DNA from: Ramlibacter pallidus
Lineage (GTDB): Bacteria; Pseudomonadota; Gammaproteobacteria; Burkholderiales; Burkholderiaceae_C
DNA length: 64,000 nucleotides
Assembly (NCBI RefSeq): GCF_015070875.1
Contig: NZ_JADDIV010000005.1
Coordinates: 62,001 to 126,000 of the forward strand
Direction of reading: 5' to 3'
A model generated the notes under the pieces. The model saw only the letters and a program-made list of their open reading frames with translations. It was not told where the DNA came from and made no database searches. Shown piece after piece: positions 50,336 through 60,092 of the stretch; the stretch's first letter is position 1; each line of letters begins with the position of its first letter. The translations under genes were made by a program, and so were the position numbers.

Positions 50336-50662
50336 ATGCAGACGCAACACGCTACCCCGGCCGCCCACGCCACCGCGGCCGCGGGCCTCGCTTCGCTCGA
50401 AGCGTCCGACGCGCTTCTGGCGCCGTCGTCCTCACCGCGCTACTGTCCCACCGGGCTGCTCGCGGGCTTCGCGCTGCTGATGGCGGGCCACGGCCGCTGC
50501 GTGAACACCGACATGATGCTCGGCGACCGCGAATACGCGATGTGGCAGCTGGCGTGCGCCCGCGCGATGGACGACGACGAACTCTCGCAGGTCGCCACGC
50601 GCCTCTTCTCCTATTTCGACGATGCCCGCCAGCCTTCGCTGCCGGTGATGGGCACGGCCTGA
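50336..50662 (+). CDS. Small hypothetical protein, 108 residues
   Basis: No family recognised. The first 35 residues are Ala/Thr-rich and flexible; the rest (GLLAGFALLMAGHGRCVNTD, LGDREYAMWQLACARAMDDD, LSQVATRLFSYFDD) looks like a small helical domain with two cysteines. GAGAGG lies 5 bases before the ATG. It follows the small membrane protein gene by 9 bp and converges on recJ with a 4-bp gap. Confidence 0.66.
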   Translation: MQTQHATPAAHATAAAGLASLEASDALLAPSSSPRYCPTGLLAGFALLMAGHGRCVNTDMMLGDREYAMWQLACARAMDDDELSQVATRLFSYFDDARQPSLPVMGTA

Positions 50663-50666
50663 GGGC

Positions 50667-52376
50667 CTAGAACTCCGCGCCTTCCACGAGGAAGCGCACC
50701 CGCCGCGTTCCCTGCCATTCGTCCGCCTCCAGGCGGAACGCGATCCTGCAACGCGCGGGCAGCGGTTCGGTGCGGCCGAACCAGATGCCGTCGACCGGCT
50801 GGCCCTGGTGGCGCAGCTTGATCGACAGGTGCTTCTCGCCGACCAGCTTCTGCGACACGATCTCCACTTCCTCGCTGAACACCGGCGGCGCGAAGCCCTG
50901 GCCCCACACCTCCTGGTGCAGGGTGTCCACGAGGTCCGCGCGGCGGTATTCGGGCGACAGCGGGCCGTCCGTGTGCAGGCTGCGCAGCAGGGTCGCCGCG
51001 TCCAGCCACTCCTGTGCCACTTGCGCCAGCGCCTGCTCGAACACGTCCAGGTGTTCCTCGGCGACGGTGCAGCCCGCCGCCATGGCGTGGCCGCCGAAAC
51101 GCAGCAGCACGCCGGGGTGCCGCTTGGCCACCAGGTCCAGCGCATCGCGCAGGTGGAAGCCGGGGATGGAGCGCCCGGAGCCCTTGAGCTCGTGCTCCTT
51201 GCCCGGCGCCTGGCTGGCGGCGAACACGAAGGTCGGCCGGTGCAGCTTGTCCTTGATGCGCGAAGCGACGATGCCGACCACGCCTTCGTGGAAGTCGGGG
51301 TCGAACACGCAGATGGCCGGGGGCGGCTCCTCGCCTTCGTCGAACAGCGATTCGGCCATGGCGAGCGCCTGTTCCCGCATGTCCCCCTCGATCTCGCGGC
51401 GTTCGCGGTTGATGCCGTCCAGGGTGCGCGCGAGTTCGTCGGCGCGCGCGGCATCGTCGGTGAGCAGGCATTCGATGCCGAGCGTCATGTCGGCCAGCCG
51501 GCCGGCCGCGTTGATGCGCGGCCCGAGCGCGAAGCCGAAGTCGAAGGTGGTGGCCGCCTGCGCCTTGCGCGCCGTGATGGCGAACAGCGATGCGAGCCCG
51601 CAGGGCAGCTGGCCGGCGCGGATGCGCTTGAGGCCCTGCGCCACCAGCCGCCGGTTGTTCGCGTCCAGCTTCACGACGTCGGCCACGGTGCCCAGCGCCA
51701 CCAGCGGCAGCAGCGCGTCGAGCCGGGGCTGCGTGCCCTCGTCGAACACACCGCGGGCGCGCAGTTCGGCGCGCAGGGCCAGCAGGACGTAGAACATCAC
51801 GCCGACGCCGGCGATGGACTTGCTCTCGAAGCCGCAGCCGGGCTGGTTGGGGTTCACGATCAGCGCGCCCCGCGGCAGCTCGGGGCCGGGCAGGTGGTGG
51901 TCGGTCACCAGCACCTGCAGTCCGAGGTCGAGGGCCGCCGCCACGCCGTCGAGGCTGGCGATGCCGTTGTCGACGGTGATCAGCACGTCCGCGCCCTTGG
52001 CCTTCACGCGCTGGGCGATCGGCCGCGTGAGGCCATAGCCATCGACGACCCGGTCGGGCACGAGGTAGTCGACGTGCCGCGCACCCAGCTGCCGCAGGCC
52101 GCGCACGGCCACCGCGCAGGCCGTGGCGCCGTCGCAGTCGTAGTCGGCGACGATGCACAGCCGGCGCTGCGCCGCGATCGCATCGGCGAGCAGGGTGGCG
52201 GCGTCCTGCGCGCCTTTCAACGTGGCCGGCGGCAGCAGCCGGCCCAGGCCGTTGTCCAGTTCGTCCTTGCCCAGCACGCCGCGCGCGGCGTAGAGGCGCG
52301 CGAGCAGCGGGTGGATGCCCGCCTGCTCGAGCGCCCAGGCGGCGCGCGGCGGGACGTCGCGGGTCAGGATCTTCAC
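50667..52376 (-). CDS. recJ: Single-stranded-DNA-specific exonuclease RecJ
   Basis: A 569-residue 5'-3' exonuclease of recombination and mismatch repair. DHH-family motifs: VADYDCDGATA with metal ligands Asp78, Asp80 and Asp82, ITVDNGIAS, VTDHHLPGPELP, NPNQPGC, and the DHHA1 signature RFGGHAMAAGC, then a C-terminal OB-like domain (WFGRTEPLPARCRIAFRL). The start is GTG at 52376, overlapping the upstream gene stop as GTGA, with GGAGG 4-9 bases upstream. No closer ATG fits the family N-terminus. Confidence 0.95.
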   Translation of the reverse strand: MKILTRDVPPRAAWALEQAGIHPLLARLYAARGVLGKDELDNGLGRLLPPATLKGAQDAATLLADAIAAQRRLCIVADYDCDGATACAVAVRGLRQLGARHVDYLVPDRVVDGYGLTRPIAQRVKAKGADVLITVDNGIASLDGVAAALDLGLQVLVTDHHLPGPELPRGALIVNPNQPGCGFESKSIAGVGVMFYVLLALRAELRARGVFDEGTQPRLDALLPLVALGTVADVVKLDANNRRLVAQGLKRIRAGQLPCGLASLFAITARKAQAATTFDFGFALGPRINAAGRLADMTLGIECLLTDDAARADELARTLDGINRERREIEGDMREQALAMAESLFDEGEEPPPAICVFDPDFHEGVVGIVASRIKDKLHRPTFVFAASQAPGKEHELKGSGRSIPGFHLRDALDLVAKRHPGVLLRFGGHAMAAGCTVAEEHLDVFEQALAQVAQEWLDAATLLRSLHTDGPLSPEYRRADLVDTLHQEVWGQGFAPPVFSEEVEIVSQKLVGEKHLSIKLRHQGQPVDGIWFGRTEPLPARCRIAFRLEADEWQGTRRVRFLVEGAEF

Positions 52377-53320
52377 AGGCCCTCCAGCAGCGCCGAAGGT
52401 GCGGGCGCGGAGAACAGGCCGGTGAAGCGCTGCCAGGCGCCGCGGGCCGCGGACGACCAGGTGCGCGTGCCGGCTTCGCCGCACAGCGTGAGGCGGACGG
52501 TGCGCCCTTGCTCCAGTTCCCTGAGCAGGCGCGCGCCGTCGCGCGCATCCAGTTGTTCCCAGGCCGCGGCCCAGCCGGCCCAGTCGCCCACCAGTGCGGT
52601 GTCGCGAAGGTACGGCGTGACCTGCAGTCCGAGCGGCGTCGGCAAGCCGGGAGGCAGGGCACCGGTGCCGCTGACCCAGAAGGAGTTGACCGGCAGCAGC
52701 CCGCCGCGCTGGCGCGCGTCGTTCAGCGGCAGGGTGTAGAGGAGCATCTGCATTTCCTGTTGGAGCCGGCGCACCGGGCGCCCGGCGTCGCCGGAAGGCA
52801 TCCAGCGGTCGATGGTGCGGCCCATCACCCGGTCGAGCGAGGCGCTGGGCAGCCGGCGGAACACGTCGGCGCGGGCCAGCCAGCGCAAGGGCGCATCGTA
52901 CGCGAGGGTGATGCCGTCCTCGGCGAAATAAGGGCGCATGGCCTCCAGCAGGGCCTGTGAATCGTCGGCATCGAGCGCCAGGTCGTGCGGCAGTGCCATG
53001 TCGACGTGGTCGCGGCCCACCCGCCAGTGCGCAGGCGTGATCCAGGCCCAGCCCTCGGTGCCCGCTTCCTGCCCCGCCTGCCGGACCTGCAGGGCCGCCA
53101 GCGGGACCAGGCCGTCCTCGAACGGCAGGCCCCAGGCGCGCGCCAGCGCCCGCTCGTGCGGCGCCGACAGGCTGCCGGGGTCGCCCGCGTCCGTGCCTTC
53201 GACGCCCATCTGCCGCAGCAGCCGCTGGAGGTGGGGCAGCCGCAGGCCGCGGAGCGCCTCCTGGCAGCCGGAAGCGGCGCAGCTGGCGAAGGGAACGAGC
53301 AAGTGGACACCGTCTGACAC
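52373..53320 (-). CDS. RpfE/COG4255-like protein encoded beside recJ
   Basis: A 315-residue protein. The N-terminus HLLVPFASCAASGCQEALRGL and the middle RVGRDHVDMALPHDLALD and VMGRTIDRWMPSGDAGRP, plus NSFWVSGTGALP, resemble the conserved proteobacterial family sometimes labelled phosphoglycerate mutase or RpfE, which sits next to recJ in several genomes, including the Xanthomonas rpf region. No phosphatase active-site motif is visible, so an enzymatic role is doubtful. The start is GTG at 53320, since the family sequence begins right after it; the frame above is open but unrelated. Its stop overlaps recJ (GTGA), and it diverges from lolC. Confidence 0.78.
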   Translation of the reverse strand: MSDGVHLLVPFASCAASGCQEALRGLRLPHLQRLLRQMGVEGTDAGDPGSLSAPHERALARAWGLPFEDGLVPLAALQVRQAGQEAGTEGWAWITPAHWRVGRDHVDMALPHDLALDADDSQALLEAMRPYFAEDGITLAYDAPLRWLARADVFRRLPSASLDRVMGRTIDRWMPSGDAGRPVRRLQQEMQMLLYTLPLNDARQRGGLLPVNSFWVSGTGALPPGLPTPLGLQVTPYLRDTALVGDWAGWAAAWEQLDARDGARLLRELEQGRTVRLTLCGEAGTRTWSSAARGAWQRFTGLFSAPAPSALLEGL

Positions 53321-53353
53321 AGCCGTATTGTCGGGGATGCCAGAATACGGGCC

Positions 53354-53437
53354 CACCCCCGAAGCGGCCTGCGGCCGCCTCCCCCTCAAGGGGGCGCCAC
53401 CCGCGGCCCGGCGAAGCCGGTTCCGCGGTGGCCCCCG
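53354..53437 (+). repeat. Dispersed GC-rich repeat, copy A
   Basis: An 80-bp GC-rich element in the spacer upstream of lolC. It contains CCCCCGAAGCGGCCTGC, CCGCCTCCCCCTCAAGGGG, GGCGCCACC and GCCGGTTCCGCGGTGG. A second copy lies in reverse orientation at 57833-57911. Similar palindromic elements are, as far as I recall, scattered in Comamonadaceae genomes. It lies between the divergent starts of the RpfE-like gene and lolC. Confidence 0.7.
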
Positions 53438-53458
53438 CAAGAAAGCCCCGACGCAAAG

Positions 53459-54712
53459 ATGGCGCTTCCGTATGAACTCGTGCTCGGCTGGCGCTACACC
53501 CGCGCCGGCCGGGCCACACGGCGCAACGGCTTCATTTCCTTCATCTCCGGCGTGTCGATGCTCGGCATCTCCCTGGGCGTGGCGGCGCTGATCATCGTGC
53601 TGTCCGTCATGAACGGCTTCCAGAAGGAGGTCCGTGACCGCATGCTGGGCGTGGTCTCGCACATCGAGATCTACGGCCCCGGCGGCGGCGTGCTGCAGGA
53701 CGTGGACCGCACGCTGCGCGAAGTGCGGCGCAACCCCGACGTGGTCGGCGCCGCGCCCTTCGTGGCCGCGCAGTCGCTGCTGGCCCGCGGCGAGGACATG
53801 CGCGGCACCATCGTGCGCGGCATCGACCCGAAGCTGGAGTCGCAGGTGACCGACCTGGCGGCCGCCTCGCAGCCGGTGCTGGACAAGCTCACCCCCGGCG
53901 CCTTCAACGTCGTGCTGGGCGCGGAACTCGCGCGCACGCTGGGCGTGCGCGAAGGCGACCCGGTGACGGTGATCGCCCCCGGCGGCCAGGTCACGCCTGC
54001 CGGCGTCGTTCCGCGGCTGAAGCAGATGACGGTGGCGGGCACCTTCGATTCGGGCCACTTCGAATACGACAGCGGCCTGGTGCTGATGCACGTGGAGGAC
54101 GCCGCCCGCCTGTTCCGGTTGGAAGGCCCGACCGGCGTGCGCCTGAAGCTGCGCGACCTGCACCAGGCGCGCGAGGTGGCGGCGCAGCTCTCCACCACCT
54201 TGTCCGGCGACTTCCTGATCCGCGACTGGACGCGCCAGAACCGCACCTGGTTCGCCGCGGTGCAGCTGGAAAAGCGCATGATGTTCATCATCCTCACGCT
54301 GATCGTGGCGGTGGCGGCCTTCAACCTGGTGAGCACCTTGGTGATGACCGTGCAGGACAAGCGCGCCGACATCGCGATCCTGCGCACGCTGGGCGCGAGC
54401 CCGGCCAGCATCATGGGCATCTTCGTGGTGCAGGGCGCGGCGGTCGGCGTGATCGGCACGCTGGCCGGGCTGTTGCTCGGGCTCGGCATCGCGGCGAACA
54501 TCGACGTCATCGTGCCGGCCATGGAAAGCGCGCTCAACGCGAGCTTCCTGCCGAAGGACATCTACCTGATCAGCCGCATGCCGAGCGACCCCCAGTCCTC
54601 CGACATCGTGCCGATCGCCATCATCTCCCTGGTGCTGGCGTTCGTCGCCACGCTCTACCCCAGCTGGCGCGCCAGCCGCGTCAACCCCGCCGAGGCCCTG
54701 CGCTATGAGTGA
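53459..54712 (+). CDS. lolC: Lipoprotein-releasing ABC transporter permease (LolC/LolE, single-subunit type)
   Basis: A 417-residue inner-membrane protein with the Lol topology: one N-terminal helix ([23 protein letters not shown] in two parts), a large periplasmic domain (about 50-270), and three C-terminal helices ([56 protein letters not shown]), ending in [15 protein letters not shown]. It extracts mature lipoproteins from the inner membrane and hands them to LolA. Only one permease gene accompanies lolD, as in genomes where a homodimer replaces LolC plus LolE. It overlaps lolD by 8 bp. Confidence 0.94.
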   Translation: MALPYELVLGWRYTRAGRATRRNGFISFISGVSMLGISLGVAALIIVLSVMNGFQKEVRDRMLGVVSHIEIYGPGGGVLQDVDRTLREVRRNPDVVGAAPFVAAQSLLARGEDMRGTIVRGIDPKLESQVTDLAAASQPVLDKLTPGAFNVVLGAELARTLGVREGDPVTVIAPGGQVTPAGVVPRLKQMTVAGTFDSGHFEYDSGLVLMHVEDAARLFRLEGPTGVRLKLRDLHQAREVAAQLSTTLSGDFLIRDWTRQNRTWFAAVQLEKRMMFIILTLIVAVAAFNLVSTLVMTVQDKRADIAILRTLGASPASIMGIFVVQGAAVGVIGTLAGLLLGLGIAANIDVIVPAMESALNASFLPKDIYLISRMPSDPQSSDIVPIAIISLVLAFVATLYPSWRASRVNPAEALRYE

Positions 54713-55403
54713 GGCCGTCATTCCCCACACCGGCGTCGTGCTGTCCGGCGAGGGCATCACCAAGCGGTTCAGCGAAGGCGGCCTCGACGTCGAAGTGCTG
54801 CGTGGCGTGGACCTGCACGTGCATGCGGGCGAAACGCTCGCGATCGTCGGTGCCTCCGGCTCCGGCAAGAGCACGCTGCTGCACGTGCTGGGCGGGCTCG
54901 ACGCGCCGACCTCGGGCACGGTGCGCCTCATGGGCCGGGAGATGTCGAAGCTGGATGCGGCGGAGCAGGGCCGGTTGCGCAATCTGCACCTGGGCTTCGT
55001 CTACCAGTTCCACCACCTGCTGCCGGAATTCAGCGCGCTCGACAATGTCGGCATGCCGCTGCGCATCCGCCGCGAGCCGGTGGAGAAGATGCATGCGCAG
55101 GCGGCGGAGATGCTGGAGGCCGTGGGCCTGAAGGCGCGCATGAAGCACCGGCCGTCCGAGCTCTCGGGCGGCGAGCGCCAGCGGGTGGCGATCGCGCGGG
55201 CGCTGGTGGCGCACCCTGCCTGCGTGCTGGCCGACGAACCCACGGGCAACCTCGACCGCGGCACGGCCGATGCGGTGTTCCAGCTGATGCTGCAGCTGGC
55301 GCGCGACCGCGGCACGGCCTTCGTGATGGTCACGCACGACGAGCAGCTGGCCGCGAAGTGCGGGCGGATGGTGCGGCTGACGTCGGGAAAGCTGGACGCG
55401 TAG
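54705..55403 (+). CDS. lolD: Lipoprotein-releasing ABC transporter ATPase LolD
   Basis: A 232-residue ATPase. Walker A is GASGSGKST, the Lol-type loop reads [14 protein letters not shown], the Q-loop [16 protein letters not shown] is typical of LolD, signature [15 protein letters not shown], Walker [12 protein letters not shown] and the H-loop VTHDEQLA. It powers the LolC permease encoded immediately upstream with an 8-bp overlap. A large inverted repeat starts 4 bp after the stop. Confidence 0.95.
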   Translation: MSEAVIPHTGVVLSGEGITKRFSEGGLDVEVLRGVDLHVHAGETLAIVGASGSGKSTLLHVLGGLDAPTSGTVRLMGREMSKLDAAEQGRLRNLHLGFVYQFHHLLPEFSALDNVGMPLRIRREPVEKMHAQAAEMLEAVGLKARMKHRPSELSGGERQRVAIARALVAHPACVLADEPTGNLDRGTADAVFQLMLQLARDRGTAFVMVTHDEQLAAKCGRMVRLTSGKLDA

Positions 55404-55406
55404 CCA

Positions 55407-55803
55407 CCGTCATCCGCGCGCAGGCCGGGATCCGGCGGGAAGCGCTCCAGCCGCATCGCGTCGCGCCAGGCGGCGGGCGGTGTCGTCCCGCGATCAGGGG
55501 CCTCGGCTGGAAGGCTGTTCCCGGCGGCGAAGCAGGGCTACGAGAGCGCGTAGCGCGGATCGAGCGCTGCGACTGTGCACTGATTTCCGGGCTTCTGTCT
55601 GAACGGAGAGTTTGCCGCGCGCGGCAAAACTCGGAAGTGAGTTAGGCCGGATCGCCGCCGGGAGCAGCCTTCCAGCGCACCCGGAACGAAGCGTCAGCGA
55701 AGTGCAGGGCGAGGCACCGCGGGACGGCACTGCCCGCCGCCTGGCGCGACGGACCCCGATGGAATGCGGGAGCCCTGGATTCCCGCCTCCGCGGGAATGA
55801 CGG
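55407..55803. repeat. Second large imperfect inverted repeat with central palindrome
   Basis: The whole spacer between lolD and the VWA gene is an imperfect inverted repeat. Matching arm blocks: the 20-base block at 55459-55478 with its exact reverse complement at 55732-55751; a 25-base block at 55506-55530 with 55652-55676 (one mismatch); and the outer ends, CCGTCAT at 55407 facing ATGACGG at 55797-55803. The right end carries the pair TCCCGC/GCGGGA typical of proteobacterial GTCATTCCCGC-type repeats. Near the centre, 55608-55632 is a palindrome with GCCGCGCGCGGC as core. No gene is supported here. Confidence 0.85.
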
Positions 55804-55821
55804 AGCGGGATGGCCGACGGC

Positions 55822-56862
55822 TTACAGGATCCGGTTGAACCAGACCAGCGACAGCCCGGCCGAGAGGACCGCCAGCGCGGCGGCCACCATGGCGAACAGC
55901 GCCGAGATCTCGGTTTCCTTTTTCTCCACGGTGAGCTTGGAGCTGAGCGTCTCGTAGACCTTCTTCAGGTCCTGCGCGGTGCCGGCGTAGAAGTATTCGG
56001 CGGACGTCTTGTTGGCGATCGACTTGAGCGTCTCCTCGTCCAGCCGCACGCGCATCGACCAGCCTTCGAAGCCGATCGTCTCGCCGTCGACCGTGCCCAC
56101 GCCCACCGTGTATACCCGCACGCCGCGGTCGGCCGCCATCTTGGCGGCTTCCAGCGGGTCGACGCCGGTGGTGCGCTGGCCGTCGGTCAGCATGATGATG
56201 GCCGCCGACGGATAGGAGCCGGGCGCCTGCGGCGTGAACTCCTTCTGCGGCTTGCGTTCGGTGTCCAGCGACATGCCGCGGGCGCGGTTGCGGCCGGCCT
56301 GCAGCGACTCGAGCTCGATGCCGGCATCGGGGAAGATCGTGGCCAGCGAGATCACGATCGCGTTGCCGGTCGCCGTGGCGCGCTGCAGCTGGAAGCGGTC
56401 GATGGCGGTCACCAGGTCTTCGCGGTTCACGGTGGGCAGCTGCGCCACCTGCGCCGAGCCCGCGAAGGCCACGATGCCCACCTTCACGTGGCGCGGCAGT
56501 TCCTGCAGGAAGGCCTTGGCGGCGTTCTGCGCCGCGACCAGCCGGTTCGGCTGCACGTCGGTGGCGCGCATGGAACCGGACACGTCCATCGCCAGGATGA
56601 TGGTCTGCTGGTTCGACGGCAGCGTGACGACGGCGACGGGGCGGGCCGCCGCGAGCAGCAGCGCCGCGATGGACAGCAGGAACAGCACCGGCGGGATGTG
56701 CCGCCGCACCTGCTGGCCGGCACCCATCGCTTCCTTGATGAGGGACAGCGAGGCATAACGCACCGCCATCTTCTTCTTGCGGCGCAGCAGCAGGACGTAC
56801 AACCCGACGAGGACCGGCAGCGCGAGCAGCAGCCAGAGGAACTGGGGCCAGAGGAATTGCAT
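55822..56862 (-). CDS. VWA-domain membrane protein (BatA-like)
   Basis: A 346-residue protein with two N-terminal membrane helices (FLWLLLALPVLVGLYVLLL; IPPVLFLLSIAALLLAAARP), a von Willebrand A domain with a complete MIDAS (DVSGS, a Thr in MLTDGQRTTG) and a C-terminal helix (ALFAMVAAALAVLSAGLSLV). This is the BatA layout of the aerotolerance/MoxR-VWA operons. With the MoxR ATPase it is thought to act as a metal-dependent adaptor or chaperone. It ends the operon htrA-like, moxR, DUF58, VWA. Confidence 0.92.
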   Translation of the reverse strand: MQFLWPQFLWLLLALPVLVGLYVLLLRRKKKMAVRYASLSLIKEAMGAGQQVRRHIPPVLFLLSIAALLLAAARPVAVVTLPSNQQTIILAMDVSGSMRATDVQPNRLVAAQNAAKAFLQELPRHVKVGIVAFAGSAQVAQLPTVNREDLVTAIDRFQLQRATATGNAIVISLATIFPDAGIELESLQAGRNRARGMSLDTERKPQKEFTPQAPGSYPSAAIIMLTDGQRTTGVDPLEAAKMAADRGVRVYTVGVGTVDGETIGFEGWSMRVRLDEETLKSIANKTSAEYFYAGTAQDLKKVYETLSSKLTVEKKETEISALFAMVAAALAVLSAGLSLVWFNRIL

Positions 56863-56880
56863 GGGTGGTCTCCCCGGGGA

Positions 56881-57916
56881 TCAGGCGGCCCGGCGCAGGT
56901 GCGCAGGCATGCCGCCAGCGGACAGTTGGGTGCGGCGCTTGCGCATGTCGACGAAGCGCACGATGGCGTCGACCAGGTCGGCGTCGGTGGAGAGTTCCAG
57001 CGCGTCGACGTTGCTCTTGACGAGCGCCTCGCGCAGTTCGGCCTCCCGCTGCGCGGCGATGCGCGCGAAGCGCTTGCGGAAGCCCGCGTCGTGGGTATCG
57101 ACCACCAGCTGCTCGCCGGTCTCGGCGTCGCGCAGCGTGAGCAGGCCGAGGTCGGGCAGCTCGAGTTCCAGCGGGTCGAGCACGCGCACGGCGACGACTT
57201 CATGCCGCTGCGCCAGCTGCGCCAGCGGCTTTTCCCAGCCCGGTTCGCTGATGAAGTCGGAGACGACGAAGACGGTGGAGCGGCGCTTGATCAGGCTGCC
57301 GGCGGAGGCCAGCAGCTCGTGCAGCCGAGTCGGGCCGTTCTCGGTCGACGCCGCGCGGTCCAGCATGCTGTGCAGCAGGTGCAGCACGTGGCGGCGGCCG
57401 CTGCGGGTGGGGATCACCGTGTCGACGCCGGAGCCGTACAGCATGGCGCCGACGCGGTTGCCGTGGCGCGTGAGCAGGCGCGCCAGCACGGTCACGAACT
57501 CGGCGGACACGTTGCGCTTGCGCAGCTCGCCGGAACCGAAGTCGATGGAGGGGCTGAGGTCCAGCAGGAACCAGGCCGACATCTCGCGGTCCTCGGTGAA
57601 CACGCGCACGTGCGGCGACTGCATGCGCGCCGTGACGTTCCAGTCGATGTGCCGCACGTCGTCGTGCAGCTGGTATTCGCGCAGGTCGGCCAGGTCCAGC
57701 CCGGTGCCGCGCAGCAGCGTGCGGTAGTCACCCTGCAGCAGGCCGTCCAGGCGCTTGATGACCTTCCACTCCAGGCGGCGCAGCACCTGTTCGGCATGGT
57801 GCGCCGCGCCCACGGGGGGCGTCTCCTCCAGTGCCACCGCGGAACCGGCTCCGCCGGGCCGCTGGTGGCGCCCCCCCTGGGGGGAGGCGCCGGAGGCGCT
57901 TCGGGGGGGGGTGAGT

Positions 57917-57936
<20 letters not shown>
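56881..57936 (-). CDS. DUF58 domain protein of a MoxR-VWA operon
   Basis: A 351-residue protein. The DUF58 signature YQLHDDVRHIDWNVTARMQ is followed by a VWA-like fold with a MIDAS-type DLSPSIDFG and VFVVSDFIS. ATG 57936 starts inside the moxR 3' end (20-bp overlap). Residues about 9-35 (SASGASPQGGRHQRPGG) are encoded by a copy of the dispersed repeat found at 53354, so either the repeat inserted in frame near the N-terminus, or the real start is downstream, for example at a GTG near 57838. It probably links the MoxR ATPase to membrane targets. Confidence 0.87.
57833..57911 (-). repeat. Dispersed GC-rich repeat, copy B, inside the DUF58 gene
   Basis: Read on the minus strand, this stretch gives CCCCCGAAGCGCCTCC, then CCCCCAGGGGGGGCGCCACC, AGCGGCCCGGCGGAGCC and GGTTCCGCGGTGGC, closely matching copy A upstream of lolC, including the run GGTTCCGCGGTGGC. 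It falls within the 5' part of the DUF58 coding region and keeps its frame open. Confidence 0.72.
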
Positions 57937-58924
<988 letters not shown>

Positions 58925-58961
58925 GCGGTCCTGCGGAAGGAAGGGGAAGGGGGGCGCGCCG

Positions 58962-59975
58962 TCAGAACGGCGGCAGCCCGGCGGCGGAAGCGGCGTTCTC
59001 GATCGGCACGGCGAAGCCGATGCCGAGGAAGGTGCGCGCGGAGGTCGGGTTGAGGATGGCCGTCACGATGCCGACCACCTCGCCGTCCATGGTGACCAGC
59101 GGCCCGCCCGAATTGCCGGGGTTGGCCGCCGCGTCGAACTGGATCAGGTTCTTCATCTCCTGCTTGCCTTCGGGCGAGCGGAACACCCGGCCCAGCCCGG
59201 AGACCACGCCGCCCGACGCGGAGGGACCGATGCCGAACGGGAAACCGACCGCCAGCACCTTGTCGCCGGGTGCGAGGTCGTTGGTCGAGCGCATGGTGGC
59301 CGCGATCATGTCGTCGGGGATCTTGCTGGCCTGCAGCACCGCGAGGTCGTTCTCCGCCTGCACCCCGGTGACCGTGGCTTCGGCTTCGAGGCCGTCGTAG
59401 AACACGATCTTGATGCGGTCGGCGCCCTGCACCACGTGCAGGTTGGTGAGGATCACGCCCTTGTCGATGATGACCACGCCGGTGCCCACGCCGTTCTCGA
59501 CCTCGTCGCCTTCGCCGGTGACGTCGGTGTCGTGCGGGCCGAGGGACTTGGGCTTGGCACCTGGCTTCGCGAGCTTCTGCTCGGTTTCCTTCAGCCGGCT
59601 CTTCTTGATGTAGCTCATCACGCGCACGACCGCCGGCCGCACGTTCTCGTAGGCCCGCGCGTATTCCGACGGCATGACCTGCGTCTCCATCGTCTTCATG
59701 ACGGCGGCGTTGATGTCTTCCTGCGTCAGCTTGCGCTGCATGGGGCGCAGCGCGAGGCTGCCCGCCAGCGCGATCGCGAGCAGCACGATCGCGGCCCACA
59801 TCATTGCGGGGCTGGTGGGCGACAAGGCGAAGCGGCGCCTGCGCGTGCCGGCCGGCGCAACGGCAGCGGAGGCACCGGGCTGGTCCGGCGTGGCGGCGGG
59901 GGAAGCGGGCGCGTCCTGGGGGGACGCGGCAGGCCGGGCGGGGCGGCTGGAGCTGTAGAGGGCGGGCCTGCGCAT
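58962..59975 (-). CDS. Membrane-anchored HtrA-like serine protease without PDZ domain
   Basis: A 337-residue S1C protease. A Pro/Ala-rich cytoplasmic N-terminus (about 1-55) is followed by one membrane helix (MMWAAIVLLAIALAGSLAL), and a trypsin-like domain with the triad His180 (LTNLHVVQG), Asp210 (ENDLAVLQ) and Ser289 (GNSGGPLV). The protein ends just after GIGFAVPIENA, so the PDZ domains of DegP/DegS are missing. ATG 59975 has AAGGA 8 bases upstream. It is first in the MoxR-DUF58-VWA gene row, which suggests a quality-control role in the envelope. Confidence 0.9.
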   Translation of the reverse strand: MRRPALYSSSRPARPAASPQDAPASPAATPDQPGASAAVAPAGTRRRRFALSPTSPAMMWAAIVLLAIALAGSLALRPMQRKLTQEDINAAVMKTMETQVMPSEYARAYENVRPAVVRVMSYIKKSRLKETEQKLAKPGAKPKSLGPHDTDVTGEGDEVENGVGTGVVIIDKGVILTNLHVVQGADRIKIVFYDGLEAEATVTGVQAENDLAVLQASKIPDDMIAATMRSTNDLAPGDKVLAVGFPFGIGPSASGGVVSGLGRVFRSPEGKQEMKNLIQFDAAANPGNSGGPLVTMDGEVVGIVTAILNPTSARTFLGIGFAVPIENAASAAGLPPF

Positions 59976-60092
59976 CCGTGTTCCTTGGGCTGTTCGATCA
60001 AGGGCCGGGGCACGCCGATGCAGCCCTGGCGATGGCACACGGTATCACGCTTTTCCGGGCCGTGCACGGCTTGCGGCATCATCGAAACCCTG

